Part shown: one piece after another, positions 42,988 through 55,749 of the stretch
Position numbering within the stretch: position 1 is the first letter of the stretch
Layout: each line of letters opens with the position of its first letter
From: Colocasia esculenta
Taxonomy: Eukaryota > Streptophyta > Magnoliopsida > Alismatales > Araceae
Length of the DNA: 64,000 nt
Direction: 5' to 3'
NCBI GenBank assembly: GCA_014218235.1
Contig: CM024753.1
Location: 8,055,146 to 8,119,145 of the forward strand
The notes under the pieces: model-generated
Database searches by the model: none
What the model was told of the DNA's origin: nothing
The model's input: only the letters and a program-made list of their open reading frames with translations
Translations under genes and position numbers: made by a program

Positions 42988-45698
42988 TGTCACGTCCTAA
43001 TAAAAGGTTGTTTATTGGGAAATGATAGAAACAAGCACAAAGGACAATATTAATGTCTTTTCTTTATATCACAGTAAGCGGAAGTCTTTATTACATAAAG
43101 ATCCTCATCACAAACTAAGCGAGGAGTAGAGAAGAGTAAACTATTACTCATTACATTCTTTAATTACACTACTAAACAGAATATGGTTGGATAGCTCATC
43201 ATCGGGGTCCACTCAGCACACATGCCCTTCTTAAACTTCTCCCCCATCTTGGTTACTTGAAAAGGGAAGGATAGGTGAGCTAATTAGCCAAGTAGAATTC
43301 AAATCCTTAAATCTAAGGAGCAAGAATACATGATAACCAAGGTAAAGAACATGTTTGATATCAAAGAAGGACAATTAAACAACTTAACATGTCAGTGAAT
43401 GTGAAACAGTAGTACGAAATCACAGGCATGATCAGAAATTCTCATTGAGGCTCAAATTCTGATTCATATAAGTATTCATACAGGACATGTAATATGATGA
43501 CCATAATCAGAAAGTAATGATGCAATGCCAAACATCCCGTCGCCCTTTATCATTCCCGTACGGCCCGTAATGAATTCGGATGCTCCTCCCAGGACTGGAC
43601 CAGCCCTATTTGCACAGGCATATCAGTCAAGTGGGGTCCAGGGACCCAATAATTGTCATCACATGTTTTTCATAACCAACTGGTGTACCCAAACATTCAA
43701 GTTCTCATGATGTTGAAATCTATGAATTCAAGATATTGAACACATGAAGTTATAGCAGTCTAGACATTACTTGAACATGAAGAGTTAAGGAGTAATTCAA
43801 AGAGAAGAATAGGAAGCAATATGGATGACCTTTGTAGTGAGATATCAGTGAATATGCAAGGGAAAGAGTATGGTAGTTTGCTAGGTTAATAGCATGAAGT
43901 TTCAACAAGAGTTTGCACATAAAAGGGTGCTGGAACACTGGCCAGGATAGTATCTGTCGACAACCAAGAATTAGTTAACGACAGGTATGGGTTCCCAGAA
44001 CCAGTTTTCTGAATTGGGGACAGTACCTGTCGACAGGTAATGTCTGGCTATCGACAGGTAAGCCCATCTGTCGACAGACAGAAGTCATCTGTCGACAACT
44101 ACTGTGCTTCCAGCAGATTTGAGTTCTGGAAGCGTGGAGTCTGTCAACAGGCGATTTCTACCTGTCGACAGCTACCAGGTTCACTTCCAGAAATGGCTTA
44201 ACAAGCATTGTAGGGATCAAAACAATGAAATCTATGGATCTAATCAAGGATAATATCAAGTAGAAAGCCTTATTTCTAGCTTCTAAGATTAACTTACAAA
44301 CTAAACAAGGTGTGTCATAGGAAACATAACCTATACATGAGTGGTTAGGAACCTATTACAACATGATACTAAAAGAAAAACCTCTGTAACAATGATTAAG
44401 TGGCAAGATTCCTACAAGGTAGACACTTAATTTTAGAAGTATTTAAGGAGTTAAATCCGAGGCTTGGTGGTACAGACACCCAAATAGGAAGCAAGAACTC
44501 TGTACTAAGATGCTTGTGACTCCAAACAAGGCTTTATAGCTAAAGATGGAAGTAGAAGGAATAGTCTCCTACATGGATTAGAATAAACTCTCCTACTACC
44601 CAACTTAACAAATCCACAACTACAGGTGAAGGAACTGAAGGATCTAAACAATGAACAAAAGCCCCTATAGTAAGTGGGAAAGACAAGAGGAAGAAAGGAA
44701 ATGAATCCTACCTAGGAAAGAACAAGTTCTTCTTCTTCGCAGTGTGAAGATCAACTGTAGCTGGAAGGAAAATTGCAGCTCTTCTCGGTAGTGGTAGAAG
44801 GAAGCAGCTTCAACAGTAAGAACTACAGCCCCTTCGATCAGAAGTAGTGGCTATTCTTGGTACACCCCACTTGGTACACCACACAGTAGCCACCACCAGC
44901 GCCAAGGTGTATGCACAGCAGTAGCAGTAGCAGAAGAACACAAGGAGAAGAACTGAGGAAAGTGCAAAAGCAGGGAGAAAATCCAGCAGAAGTTTGCGTT
45001 GGAAAGGTTGGTTTGCTGTCTACGGGAAGGTTTTATAGCCCAAGCCTTTCTCATGCACAAGGACACATAGGCGCATAGGTGTTGGGGTAAAAACCCCATT
45101 TAACCGCCCACAGCCACCTGGTCCATGCACTTTCTAAAAGTTACACCTGGTAACTAACATGTAAGGGGTTTAACTTAGCATGACATAGGCTTGCGTTGCC
45201 CATGATACGTCATCATACAAAAATCCCAAAAATGGTTTCCGTAAATAGGTCATAATTTGGCTGGTCCAATAATCCCTATGTAACTATATCCAATTAGTGT
45301 CCATTTGTGTTGACATTTCAGCCATAGGCTAATGTAATGGTTTTACAAATTACGGTGATTTTAGTTTATTTTTAGAATTTATTTTCCACTGGGTGAAAAT
45401 CGCCCAGAAAATAGTTGCGTCAGCTTAATCTCGAAATCCGAATGCCAACAAATCCGGATATTTACATTTCTGATATCTCCATATTTTTCTGAAAATTATG
45501 ATATTTTTGGATTTCAATTTCGTTACAATTTTTTGGTGTCGCCCTGTCGGTGTACGCATGTCTGAGTACAACACTAGGGTAACATTTATTAACGCTAATT
45601 AATCCCAGGTATCAATTATTTTAATCTAATGATCGTAGTTAAGTCTAACAATCTTATTATTCATGTTTCCCAACAAATAAAAATTTTGGGGTGTTACA
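42988..45698 (-). repeat. Element A 5' LTR (right copy, 2711 bp)
   Basis: Minus-strand TATA box at about 45030-45037. A splice-donor-like CTAG/GTAGGATTC lies at 44710-44712, and a palindrome array occupies about 43954-44170. The left copy has the donor mutated (AAATAGGATTC). Confidence 0.93.
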
Positions 45699-46829
45699 CA
45701 CAACAAGAGCAATACACAATGAGAGAATGTATTGTTAGGATGAAGTATTTGCCAGGATACAACCAACAACTACTATTCCTAGCATCGACCCTCTTCGAGA
45801 ACTCTGAGAAGAGAGCATGGTTCATGGATCTTGATGATGAGGATGCTTTAGCATGGATCTTGAATGCAACTTCTTGAGATGCGCGCCATGTCAGTCCTTG
45901 ATGTGGGTCTTTTGTGTTTGTTTCTGTCATTTCAGTATCATGTTTCTGTATCTTCATCCTAGTAACATGTATTAGAAACATCATTTGCTTTTTTAATTCT
46001 GTATCTCGTACAAGTTCTCTCTCTTCTACTCCTATGTAATTATCATTATGAATATGAGTCTCCACCTTATGGTATTGAAGGCCAGTAGTCATTCTGAAAT
46101 GGGCAAGTATATGTGCTATGTAGTTTGTGTTGGTCATCAACCGGGAATATACCACACTTGGGCTGATTGTTAATTATGCCCAAGTCAATGGATACCCGAG
46201 AGCAAAGTTTAATGATTATCAAACTTAGAAGAAGTGTAACACGCTTACTATGGAATGGTTGTGTAACGGCCCTGTATATTTATGCAACAATAAGGCTCCA
46301 TATCCAGTCCGCCTCTCGCGATCGGACCGAAGTCTCGCAAGGGATAGCTCGCACAAGTGTCCAGTAAGAATATAAAAGACAACAACAACAGTATAAGACA
46401 CAAGAAAGTACATGTGCTTATATCTCTATACAACAATGTATAACTGTCCCATTACATTATTACATGTCCAATTAAAAAGTACAACTACCTGGGGCATACC
46501 CCGAGGGAGCACAAGCTCACACTAACACACTAACTCTACTGCTGGTGGTATAAGTCTGCCATGACTCCCCCACAAGTCACACAAAGTCAGCTACACCTGA
46601 AAAGACTATAAGGGAGTGAGCCTCAACAAGTCATTGGCTTAGCAGGGATCTCCCAAAAACAACAACTAAACACTAAAGAGACCTCAACCACAAGGGTCTC
46701 ACTGGCAACACCGGCAGCCGAACACAACATGCTCACACAAGGCATGTCTAAACAACAAATAACCATAAGCCTACCAGTTAATTCAAACCTCGGAAGGTAA
46801 GGGAAACAACAAGACTAGGTCGGCACCAC

Positions 46830-47010
46830 TAGTCCGTCCAACAGCTGAAACACCTCGACTACAAGCCTCACTGGCAGATCACTGCCTAGGCTACTAGTCT
46901 CACAGGCAAACCATTGCCTAAGCCGTATGCCTCACAGGTAAACCACTACAACAACTGGTCGCCTAAGCTTCAAGCTTCACAGGCAACCTACTCAAGCAGG
47001 ATAACAGGAC
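46830..47010. repeat. Short dyad repeats in left half of LTR D
   Basis: Units with CTCACAGGCAAACCATTGCCTAAG recur about every 45 bp (near 46865, 46895, 46930 and 46975). Their GGCA/TGCC arms form small inverted repeats. Confidence 0.6.
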
Positions 47011-48005
47011 TGGCACCAAGTTACCAATCCTCACACATATCAAAACCACTATCGAAAGCTTACCCTAAACAGGGTAACACACGATGCGTGGAAGGTCACA
47101 CCGCAAGACCTCCACAGAGCACAAGTTCACCTCAACACCGGAAGAGGTTGGTACACAACGTACCACAACACAGCGCTACCCACGAAGGGTACAGGTACCT
47201 ACCACCACGAGGTACCACCACGGAACCACAACCACAACCACAACTGTGCCAATGCTAGGGCACACCATAACGGGTCAAACCTCTACCGGCAAGTCACTAC
47301 ACACAAGCCACAACCAGTGGCAAAGCACGAGTCGGAACAGAACGACGCCACCACACGGGAACGGATTATTGGTTCATGACGCCAGTATCCAACCCGGACA
47401 ACACAACACAAGAACCACCTCTCAGTCTCGCAGTCACGGACGAAAGGTCCAACTGCTACTCCACATCCACAAGCCAAAGAATAGTGGAGCCTAACCAACA
47501 CCACACCTGCAGACCGCACAGCTACAAGTCTAAGCCTAACACCTTTAGGGACTCCGGCCCGAGCTCCCTAAAGTGAGGCACTGGAAACACAGAACTAGCT
47601 GGGGACCAGTGACGTCTATTGGTGTCCGTCCCCCAACCACGAGCGCGCTACAAGCGACTGCACACCCACAAACACAAGTCATTGCCCACAGTCGTCTTTC
47701 CCTCAGCCGGACGTACAACTCAAACTCATGAGTGAGGTTGCCCAGGAAGACGACACAGACCTCGATGGCACACACAGTACCGGGATAAATCCCGAGCACC
47801 ACACACGTGCCTAGCTCTCCTAGGAACCTGGGGTACCCCGACTGAAGAGGTATTCCGGAATAGGCACCGGACCACCAGACTCGGCAAATACACAAACCAC
47901 GATATACATACTTATACAATACTTTATCTATAAATCACAGTATTCAAGTATTATGATTAGCTTAACATCGGTCACCATGTGACCCTCAAGCTATCCCACA
48001 CTAAT

Positions 48006-51000
48006 TGTAACACCCCCCTCTGACATCACACAAACACATACATAACCTTTGATCGGAAGAGGAGTTACGCTGACAAACTTTCATTATGGGTAGATAAATC
48101 CGTGTAATGCTCAATCATTAGCAAACCATTCCACAAAGGTATCTTTGAACATATTATACTTCACTAGGTAACAAAGTATTAATACTCATTATTTACAAAA
48201 GATAAGTTTCTTTCTCTCTAACTTAATACATCATCAACTAAAAGAAACTACTAAAACTACACTATTCTTCTTCATCTCTTCGTCGTCCGCAGTGGAATTA
48301 GGATTCACATGTAGCTGAGATTATATACACTTCAATCTGAAAGGGGTGGAGGAAACAAAGGCATGAGTCGAAAGGACTCAGTAGATATCAGTAAACATAG
48401 CGTAGAAGTTTCATTTGCAGAGCTGAATGAATATTCAAATAGTGCATACGTGGATCAAAACATAATTGTTCATGAATTTCATACTTAACAGAAACATATA
48501 GCTCAAATTAATTTCATAATGAGCTCCAACATCACAGAATAAAAGTCATATTTGTCTTTCAGAATTCAGACCATCACTTAATTTGGAAACAAATTCGGCA
48601 GACATCACTGCTCTCAAGAGGTTACTATATAGACGTAATATACCATCCTCAGTGCCTAGGCGATTCCAGCACCTTAGATCTTGTTCATTGCGCAAGAACG
48701 GGGTTTATTACCCACCATCGTCAGTCCATTGACTTGGATTTACCTACAAACTGTCGCCCTCAGCTAATCACAAGTGGCTGGTGCTACCACAAGTGATCTT
48801 AAACCCTCTTTTGAAGAGAACACTGTCTTCATATCATAAATTTCTTTTCATGAGCATAACAGAGATTGGAAATCCAAAGGTAGTTTTGATTGAGAATTAA
48901 TACATATATCTTGGTGACAAAGTTGTTCGGAGTTCAATAATATAAGAAAGACAATTGGTTGAGACAGGGTTATGACTCAAAGCCAATAACTTCGGAAGGT
49001 TGAAATCACATAAGAATCCAAGGAAAAGAAGATCCACAATTGTCATCACAAGTTAGTCACATCTCATAAGGTGTTCAAACATATGAACTCTCAGGTGATC
49101 AAGTTTTATAGACTCAGTTACCGAATACGGAAGAATAGACTCAATCGGAGTACTATTCGTAATTGACAATGTTAAGAATAATTCAAGGGAGGTTAAGGTA
49201 CATAATGTGGGTAAACTTTGCTGTGATATGACAGTAAATACCAAGGAAAATGAGAGGGTAACTTGCTAGGCTTTTAGGATGAAGTTTAAGTAAGGATTCA
49301 TACACGGAAAAGTGCAGAAATTTGAATCAAGGTTGTAGCTGTCGACAGCCAAGAAGGGGCTGTCGACAGATTGTAGCAGATAGAGCTTAGGTTGCTGGTC
49401 TGTGTTCATCTGTCGACAGCAACAAGATGGCTGTCGACAGATGCACACAGTCCCAGTTATTCCTAAGTTCAGGAAGGCTGGCCTGTCGACAGCTATGAGC
49501 TGCCTGTCGACAGCCGCCAGTTCTTCTCTCATAAGTGACTTTGTATTCATTCTAATCACTCTAACCATGGAACTTATAAATCAAGACATGATTTATATCA
49601 ATTTGAAGAGTCTAATTGTAGTTCTCACAGTAGTTTATAAGCTAAACAAATGGGATGAAACAAGAGGTTTACAAACCGTACTTGTCTAGCTAGAAGTTAA
49701 CATGACATAGCACTGAAAGTATGGCCCTTATAACAAAGATTAAATGGAAAGATCCCCACAAAATAAACATTAATACTCAAGGTATTTAAGACTCAAAATC
49801 AAAGTTTGAGGTACAAACATCTAAATGGAAAGTAATCACACTGTTCTAAAGATATGGCGACTTCTAGCAACACTCTATAATTGGTACAAAGATCAAGGGT
49901 GGAAGAAGAAGATAGAAAATAGTCTTTAGAACAAGGTTGTTCTTCTCCCATTAAGAACGTGTTTACCAAAACTGAAAGAAAAATAGAATAGCTTCAGGTA
50001 TATCATCTTGTATGCTTATCAAGAGGATTTTCTTATCATGTGGGGAGGACAGAACCGAATCAATGGGAGATGAATCCTACCTTACTGATTAGAGTAAGTT
50101 TATCTTCACAGAAACAAGAAGAAGGAATAAGAAGCTTGCACGGTTGACCACTTTGACAGATGCAACCTGAGAGATGTAATCCTTAGCAACGAAGCTGTAA
50201 GAACACACAACAACCAACTCCAATTGTAGCTATCCACGCAAGGGTGCAGAGATAACTTCAGCAAGGCCACTCCAGCAGCAAGAAACAGAAGAAAATGGAA
50301 GCCGGAGCTATGGTGTGCAAGGGTGAGCAGGTACAAAGGGTGGAAAGGGTGCGTACGAAGGGTGAGGAGAGGTTTTTATAGCCTATAGACCATCACATGC
50401 ATGGCGCCACCTCCTGTAACCAGGTGTAACAGTAAAAACCATTTGATTTTTACTGTGACACATGTTTCATGCACCCCATCTAACACTTACACCTATGTAA
50501 CTAACGTGTAAGAGGTTTAACTCATGTTTTATTCTTATCCTAATGTGTGTTGGCCTTTGTAGAGCCTGACACGTAAATCACCCAAAAATCCATCCCGTAA
50601 TTGACCCTTAATTCAACTGGCCCAATAATCTCTATGTAAAGGTGTTCAAACGACGTTCGTTTGTGTTGAAATTTCAACCATATCCTAATGTGATGGTTTT
50701 ACAAATTATGGTGATTTTAGTTTAATTTTAGAATTTATTTTCCACTGGGTGAAAAATCACCCCAAAAATAGTTACGTCGACTTATTCTCAAAATCCGGTC
50801 GTCAAAATTTTCGGATAATTACATATTTGATACCACCATATTTTTCTAAGAATTATGGTATTCTTATATTTCATTTTCGTTACAATTTTCCGGTGTCACC
50901 CTGTCGGGGTGCGCACGACCGAAAGTGATACCTGGGTATGATAAAGTGATCTTAAACATACCCTTAATCCTAAATATCTCAATTTAAGTCTAATTGGTTT

Positions 51001-51055
51001 GCATAAACAAGAATTTATAAGTAAAACATGATATTTAAAATTCGAGGGTATTACA
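48006..51055 (-). repeat. Element C 3' LTR (left copy)
   Basis: Minus-strand TATA box TATAAAAA at about 50373-50380. A donor-like AAG/GTAGGATTCA lies at 50079-50081, and six perfect palindromes are at 49339-49513. Ends TGTAACACCC...GGTATTACA. Confidence 0.95.
49339..49513. repeat. Paired CTGTCGACAG palindromes, left LTR of C
   Basis: Six perfect 10-bp palindromes start at 49339, 49360, 49410, 49431, 49483 and 49504: three pairs each 21 bp apart, with 50-52 bp between pairs. Each pair could form a 10-bp stem around an 11-nt loop. The loops differ (CCAAGAAGGGG, CAACAAGATGG, CTATGAGCTGC). Confidence 0.97.
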
Positions 51056-51067
51056 TTTCTCCCCCTG
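51056..51067 (-). other. Element C polypurine tract
   Basis: CAGGGGGAGAAA on the minus strand, abutting the 3' LTR. Confidence 0.9.
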
Positions 51068-54000
51068 TTAGAATAAATTTCGTCCTCGAAATTGACAAAT
51101 TTTACTTACCGAATAATTGTGGATACTTTCTTTCATCTCTTGCTCCAATTCCCACGTTTCTTCTTCGATGAACGCGCTTTTCCATAAGATCTTCACCATA
51201 GAAACTGCTTTATTTCTGAGGACCCGTTCGTTCTTGTCCAATATTTTCACGGGTTCCTCTTGTACGTTTAAATCTGACTATATTTCCACATCTTCATGGC
51301 TGATCACATGAGAGGGGTCCATTATGTATTTACTCAACATAGATATGTGAAATACATTATGAATATGTGACCAAGAGGGCAGTAGAGCTAACTAATATGC
51401 TACTTCTCCTATTCTCTGCAATATTTCAAAAGGTCCTACATATCTTGGACTGAGTTTTCCTTTCTTACCAAATCTCATGATACCTTTGGTTGGAGAGATC
51501 TTTAGAAATACATGATCACCTATATTAAACTCCAGTGGCCTTCTTCTCCTATCATCATACTTCTTCTGTCTGTCTTGAGCTATTAGTAATCTCTTCCTAA
51601 TTAGCTTAATCTTCTCTGAGCAGTTCTGAATTAATTCTGGCCCAATGAGACTCTTTTCTCCCACTTCTGCCCAACAGAGGGGTGATCTATAGGGTCTACT
51701 ATATAATGCCTCATATGGTGCCATTCCAATACTTGTATGGTAACTATTATTGTATGCAAACTCAATCAATGGTAGGTAATCATCCCAGCTAACACGCCAA
51801 TCCAAACTACAGACTCTTAGCATATCTTCGAGTGTTCTGATAGTTCTTTCTGATTGGCCATCGGTTTGTGGATGATATGCTGAACTAAATTTTAATTGTG
51901 TACCCATGGCTGCCTGCAAACTTTTCCAAAATCTAGCAGTGAACCTTGGGTCTCTATCTGAAATTATTGACAAAGGAATTCCATGAAGTCTCACTATTTC
52001 CTTTATATACAATTGAGCCAAATATTCTAATGATTGTGTCTTCGTAATTGCTAGAAAATGAGCCGATTTAGTTAATCTATCCACAATTACCCAAATAGCA
52101 TCATGCTTCTTCCTTGTCTTTGGCAAACCCATCATAAAGTCCATAGTTATCTGCTCCCATTTCCATATTGGAATTTCAATTAGTTGCATAGGCCTTGCTG
52201 GCTTTTGGTGCTCAGCCTTTATTTGTTGACATGTCAACATTTACTCACAAATTTTGCTATGTCCTTTTTCATTCCATGCCACCAAAACTGTTTTTTCAAA
52301 TCCTGATACATTTTAGAGCTTCCAGGATGAGTCGAATACTGAGATTTATGCCCTTCCTTCAATAACTCACTTTTAATTTCTTCATTCTCCGGTATGCATA
52401 TTCTGTTTTGAAATCTAGTTATCCCTTGACCATCTCTGATGTATCCTGGTTTATTTACCATCTCTTTTAGTTTCTGATCTTGGTTCTGTGCTTCACTAAT
52501 TTTATCTAATAATACTGACCTTATTGTCAATTGTGCCAATATCAGATTTTCTGCATCACACCTTCGTGAATATTCGATCAAATCTGTCATTTCTTTCCAC
52601 TGTTGGTGCAATTGTAATGCTCTTGATTTCTTTCTGCTCAAAGCATCAGCAACTACATTAGCTTTACCTGGATGGTAATTTATTGTAAAATCATAATCCT
52701 TCAAAAATTCTAACCATCTCCTTTGTCTTAGATTTAGTTCCTTCTGAGAAAATATGTACTTTAAACTCTTATGGGCAGTATAAACTTCAAATTGTTCCCC
52801 ATATAAGTAGTGGCGCCAGATCTTCAAAGCATGTATGATTGCTGCCAATTCTAAGTCATGAGCCGGATAATTCCTTTCATGATCTTTTAATTGTTTAGAG
52901 GCATAAGCTACCACTTTCCCATGTTGCATAAGAACACATCCAATTCCTTTTTGAGATGCATCCGTGTAGACTGTAAATCCTCTCGATCCTTGAGGTAAGG
53001 TAAGAATCGGAGCTGTGGTAAGCTTCCCTTTTAATTCCTGAAAACTGGCCTCACATTCCTTATTCCACACAAAATGTGTCTCTTTTCTGGTTAACTGAGT
53101 CAAAGGCATAGCTACAGAAGAAAAGCCTTCAATAAATCTCTTATAGTAACCAGCTAATCCCAAGAAACTTCGGATTTCTGATGGATTCTTGGGTCTTTCC
53201 CAATTCAGAATTGCTTCAATTTTACTTGGGTCTACAGCCACACCTTTTCCAGAAATCACATGACCCAAAAATTTCACTTCCTTGAGCCAAAACTCACATT
53301 TACTTAACTTACCATACAATTGATGATTCCTTAAGGTTTGTAGTACAACTCTCAAATGTTCTGTGTTCTTCTTCATTAGATGAATATATCAACACATCAA
53401 CTATAAATACCACCACAAAATTATCCAAATAAGGCTGGAATACCATGTTCATCAAATCCATAAATACAACAGGTGCATTAGTGAGTCCAAATGGAAGTAT
53501 TAAAAACTCATAATGTCCATATCTGGTTCTAAATGCTGTCTTAGGAATGTCATCTTCTTTAACTCTCAATTGATGGTATCCAGACCTTAGATCAATCTTA
53601 GAGAATATTGTGGCAGACCGAAGTTGATCAAATAAGTCATCAATTCTTGGTAATGGATATTTGTTCTTGATTGTAACTTGATTCAACTTCCTATAATCAA
53701 TACATAATCCGAGAGATCCATCTTTCTTTCTCATAAACAATACCGGTGCTCCCCATGGTGACACACTTGGTCTAATAAAACCTGTGTCTAATAAGTCTTG
53801 CAACTGCTTCTTTAATTCTGCCAACTCAGCTGGTGCCATTCTATAAGGGGCTATGGATATAGGCAAAGTTCCAGGTAAAAGTTAAATGGTAAAGTCAATT
53901 TCTTTAATTGGAGGTAATCCAGATAAATCATTAGGAAAGACATCTGGAAATTCTTTTACAACATCGATATCTTGAATTGATATCTGCTTATGCTCATTTG

Positions 54001-54440
54001 ATATGGCCATCACACTTGCCAGATAACCTTGACAACCATTTCTTAGCCATTTCATGGCTTTAAGTGCTGATATAGTCTTCTTGTTTCCCTTATTCTTTGG
54101 ACATGTCACATGTATAGCTAAAATCTGCTAATCCTGGCCTTTTAAATGTTAAAACTTTCTTATGGCAATCTAATACTGCATGATTTTCTGCTAACCAATC
54201 CATTCCCAACATAATGTCAAAATCTTGCATGTTATCCAGTACATATACATATGCAGTGAGTTCACATTCTCCTATTTTCAGGTTTATTTTAGGAATAACA
54301 GAAGTAAGTGTAGCTATTTGACCAGTCGGACAGTCAAGTACCATACTTCCTACCAATTTCTCTGGTTCCGAGATATGGAATTAACAAATACTCGAGAAAT
54401 AAAAGAGTGAGTAGCTCCAAGGTCAAATAACACTCTAGCA
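51060..54440 (-). pseudogene. Element C pol with chromodomain
   Basis: Reading downward: protease with FDLGATHSFIS (about 54426-54395; the usual DSG is DLG), RT 53866-53309 with KNKYPLPRIDDLFDQLRS and catalytic FIVD in place of FIDD/YVDD (about 53395-53405), RNase H with YTDASQKGIGCVLM and ADALSR, and an integrase with DFMMGLPKTRKKHDAIWV, SDRDPRFTARFW and SERTIRTLEDML (catalytic D, D and E present). A C-terminal chromodomain follows (EPVKILDKNE...EEETWELE, 51260-51070). Frameshifts near 54350, 53880 and 53370 and stops near 52235 and 51390 break the polyprotein. Confidence 0.92.
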
Positions 54441-54459
54441 TACATATTTTCGGTTAGGA

Positions 54460-55602
54460 GAATACCTTCAGTTACAGTGGGGGTGTCTTGAGCTTCCTCC
54501 TTTGTCGAAGCAAAGACTCTAGCTGGTCCCTTAGGTGGTTGTCTTGGGGCTTGCTGAAAGTAAGGTTGTGGCTTTTGCACTTTTGACTGGTCTGCTTTGT
54601 GTGGACAGTCCTTAATCATATGCCCTTTCTGACCACATCCATAACATTTTCCTGCTACTTTCCAACACTCATCACCGGGGTGTCTTCCTCCACATTGAAC
54701 ACACACGGGCCAACTCTTTTTCTGTTCTCCCTGCTGCTTGGTTGAATCAACCTTTCGCTTTGACCTTTCGTTTCCTTGGTATACACATTTTTCTTCTTAC
54801 CCCCATTGGTTTCTTTGTTTTTCATATATTCCATAAACTCAGATTCCACTATAAACGCAGTCTTTAGTGCCACAGCCATGCTCTGGAGATCTAGTGGAGC
54901 TACCCTACTCCTCACACTGGGTTTCAATCCTCTCACAAACTTCTTTACCCTTCTGAGTTCATTATCACAAATGTGAGGTGCATACTTTTTCAGTTCAGTG
55001 AATTTTGTTTCATATTCTGCCACCGTCATGTCTTTTTGTTCCAATTGCAAAAATTCCACTTCCTTCCTATCCTTGATATGTGGTGGAGTGTATTTCTCAT
55101 ACAACTCTCTTAAGAATTCACCCCAATTAATGTTATCTTCTCTATTTCTGAATGCATTTCTCATGACAAATTGCCACCATTCATCTGCTCTATCCTGAAG
55201 CATATAAGTCGCCAATGTGACTTTGTCTTCTTCTTCACATCTAATTGCCTTAAATATCTTTTCCATTTCTCTAACCCATCCTTCTACAATTTCAGGTTGG
55301 CTGCTTCCTTTGAAGGCTGGAGGTCCCATCTTCTTAAATTTCTCTAACAATGATGCTCCAGAAATTCTTTCTCCACCCACATCTTGTTGGTTCTTCATTA
55401 GTGTTTGCACCATTCCCTGAAATGACTGCATAAAAGTAGCAAAATCAGGAGTCCCAGTGCTTCCTTCTTGAGAGTTTCTGGCCAATGGGACATTGGGAAC
55501 TTCCCCCCTAGAACCTTCTTCAATTTCCTCATGTCTATCTTCACTGGATGTGTCGATAGCTTTCTCTTTGTCTGCCATTTCCTGGAACACCATCAAACAC
55601 AT
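54460..55602 (-). pseudogene. Element C gag
   Basis: It starts at ATG 55602 or ATG 55578. The gag core includes a DRADEWWQFVM stretch and a TVAEYETKFTELKKYAPHI segment. A 1-base shift at about 54775 separates it from the two zinc knuckles (CVQCGGRHPGDEC and CYGCGQKGHMIKDC), which lie in another frame. Family role: particle formation and RNA packaging. Broken by the frameshift. Confidence 0.88.
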
Positions 55603-55733
55603 CCAATTAATTCATGCTAACCACTTAAATTTTAAGAACCAAAATGATCTTTAGAGATTCTAGAATACACACAAATGTTTTATTTATTTCCTTTGTGAAA
55701 ATGGTCACGAAGATATCTATCACCCATAACCTT

Positions 55734-55745
55734 GCTCTGATACCA
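55734..55745 (-). other. Element C primer-binding site
   Basis: TGGTATCAGAGC on the minus strand, 4 nt inside the 5' LTR, complementary to initiator tRNA-Met. Confidence 0.93.
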
Positions 55746-55749
55746 CCTC

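Larger units (their letters stand above)
31610..45698 (-). mobile_element. Element A: Ty3/gypsy chromovirus, complete with both LTRs
   Basis: LTRs 31610-34301 and 42988-45698 start TGTCACGTCC and end GGGGTGTTACA. The flanks CACCA (31605-31609) and CACAA (45699-45703) are a 5-bp duplication with one change. Primer-binding site and polypurine tract are present, and gag, protease, RT, RNase H, integrase and a decayed chromodomain lie in gypsy order on the minus strand. Stops, frameshifts and a deletion in RT show it is dead. Solo LTR B (3590 bp) sits inside its first ORF. It inserted into Myb ORF 2 of the PIF/Harbinger element. Confidence 0.95.
30717..45877 (+). pseudogene. Myb/SANT-like ORF 2 of PIF/Harbinger, last exon split by element A
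   Basis: A start at 30717 opens a second Myb/SANT-like domain (GRSPNWTLRQDKILLGLL, then LKNRWRNIKKIYHIYEQL and SGWGWDDE), after which small indels bring a stop at 31002. The last exon (from 31109, after acceptor CAG) encodes EFKKYLDKPFPYKRQLDILYG and a low-complexity C-terminal part, stops at 31609 where element A begins, and resumes in the same frame at 45704 with an acidic tail ending TGA 45875-45877. The split therefore came from the LTR element, on top of frameshifts. Homology is to the L10-interacting-Myb-type family. Confidence 0.72.

Noticed and set aside
46914..47919. ORFs of 60-136 residues in LTR D
   Set aside because: Low-complexity Thr/His/Gln-rich frames in GC-rich LTR sequence, overlapping on both strands, with no family match.
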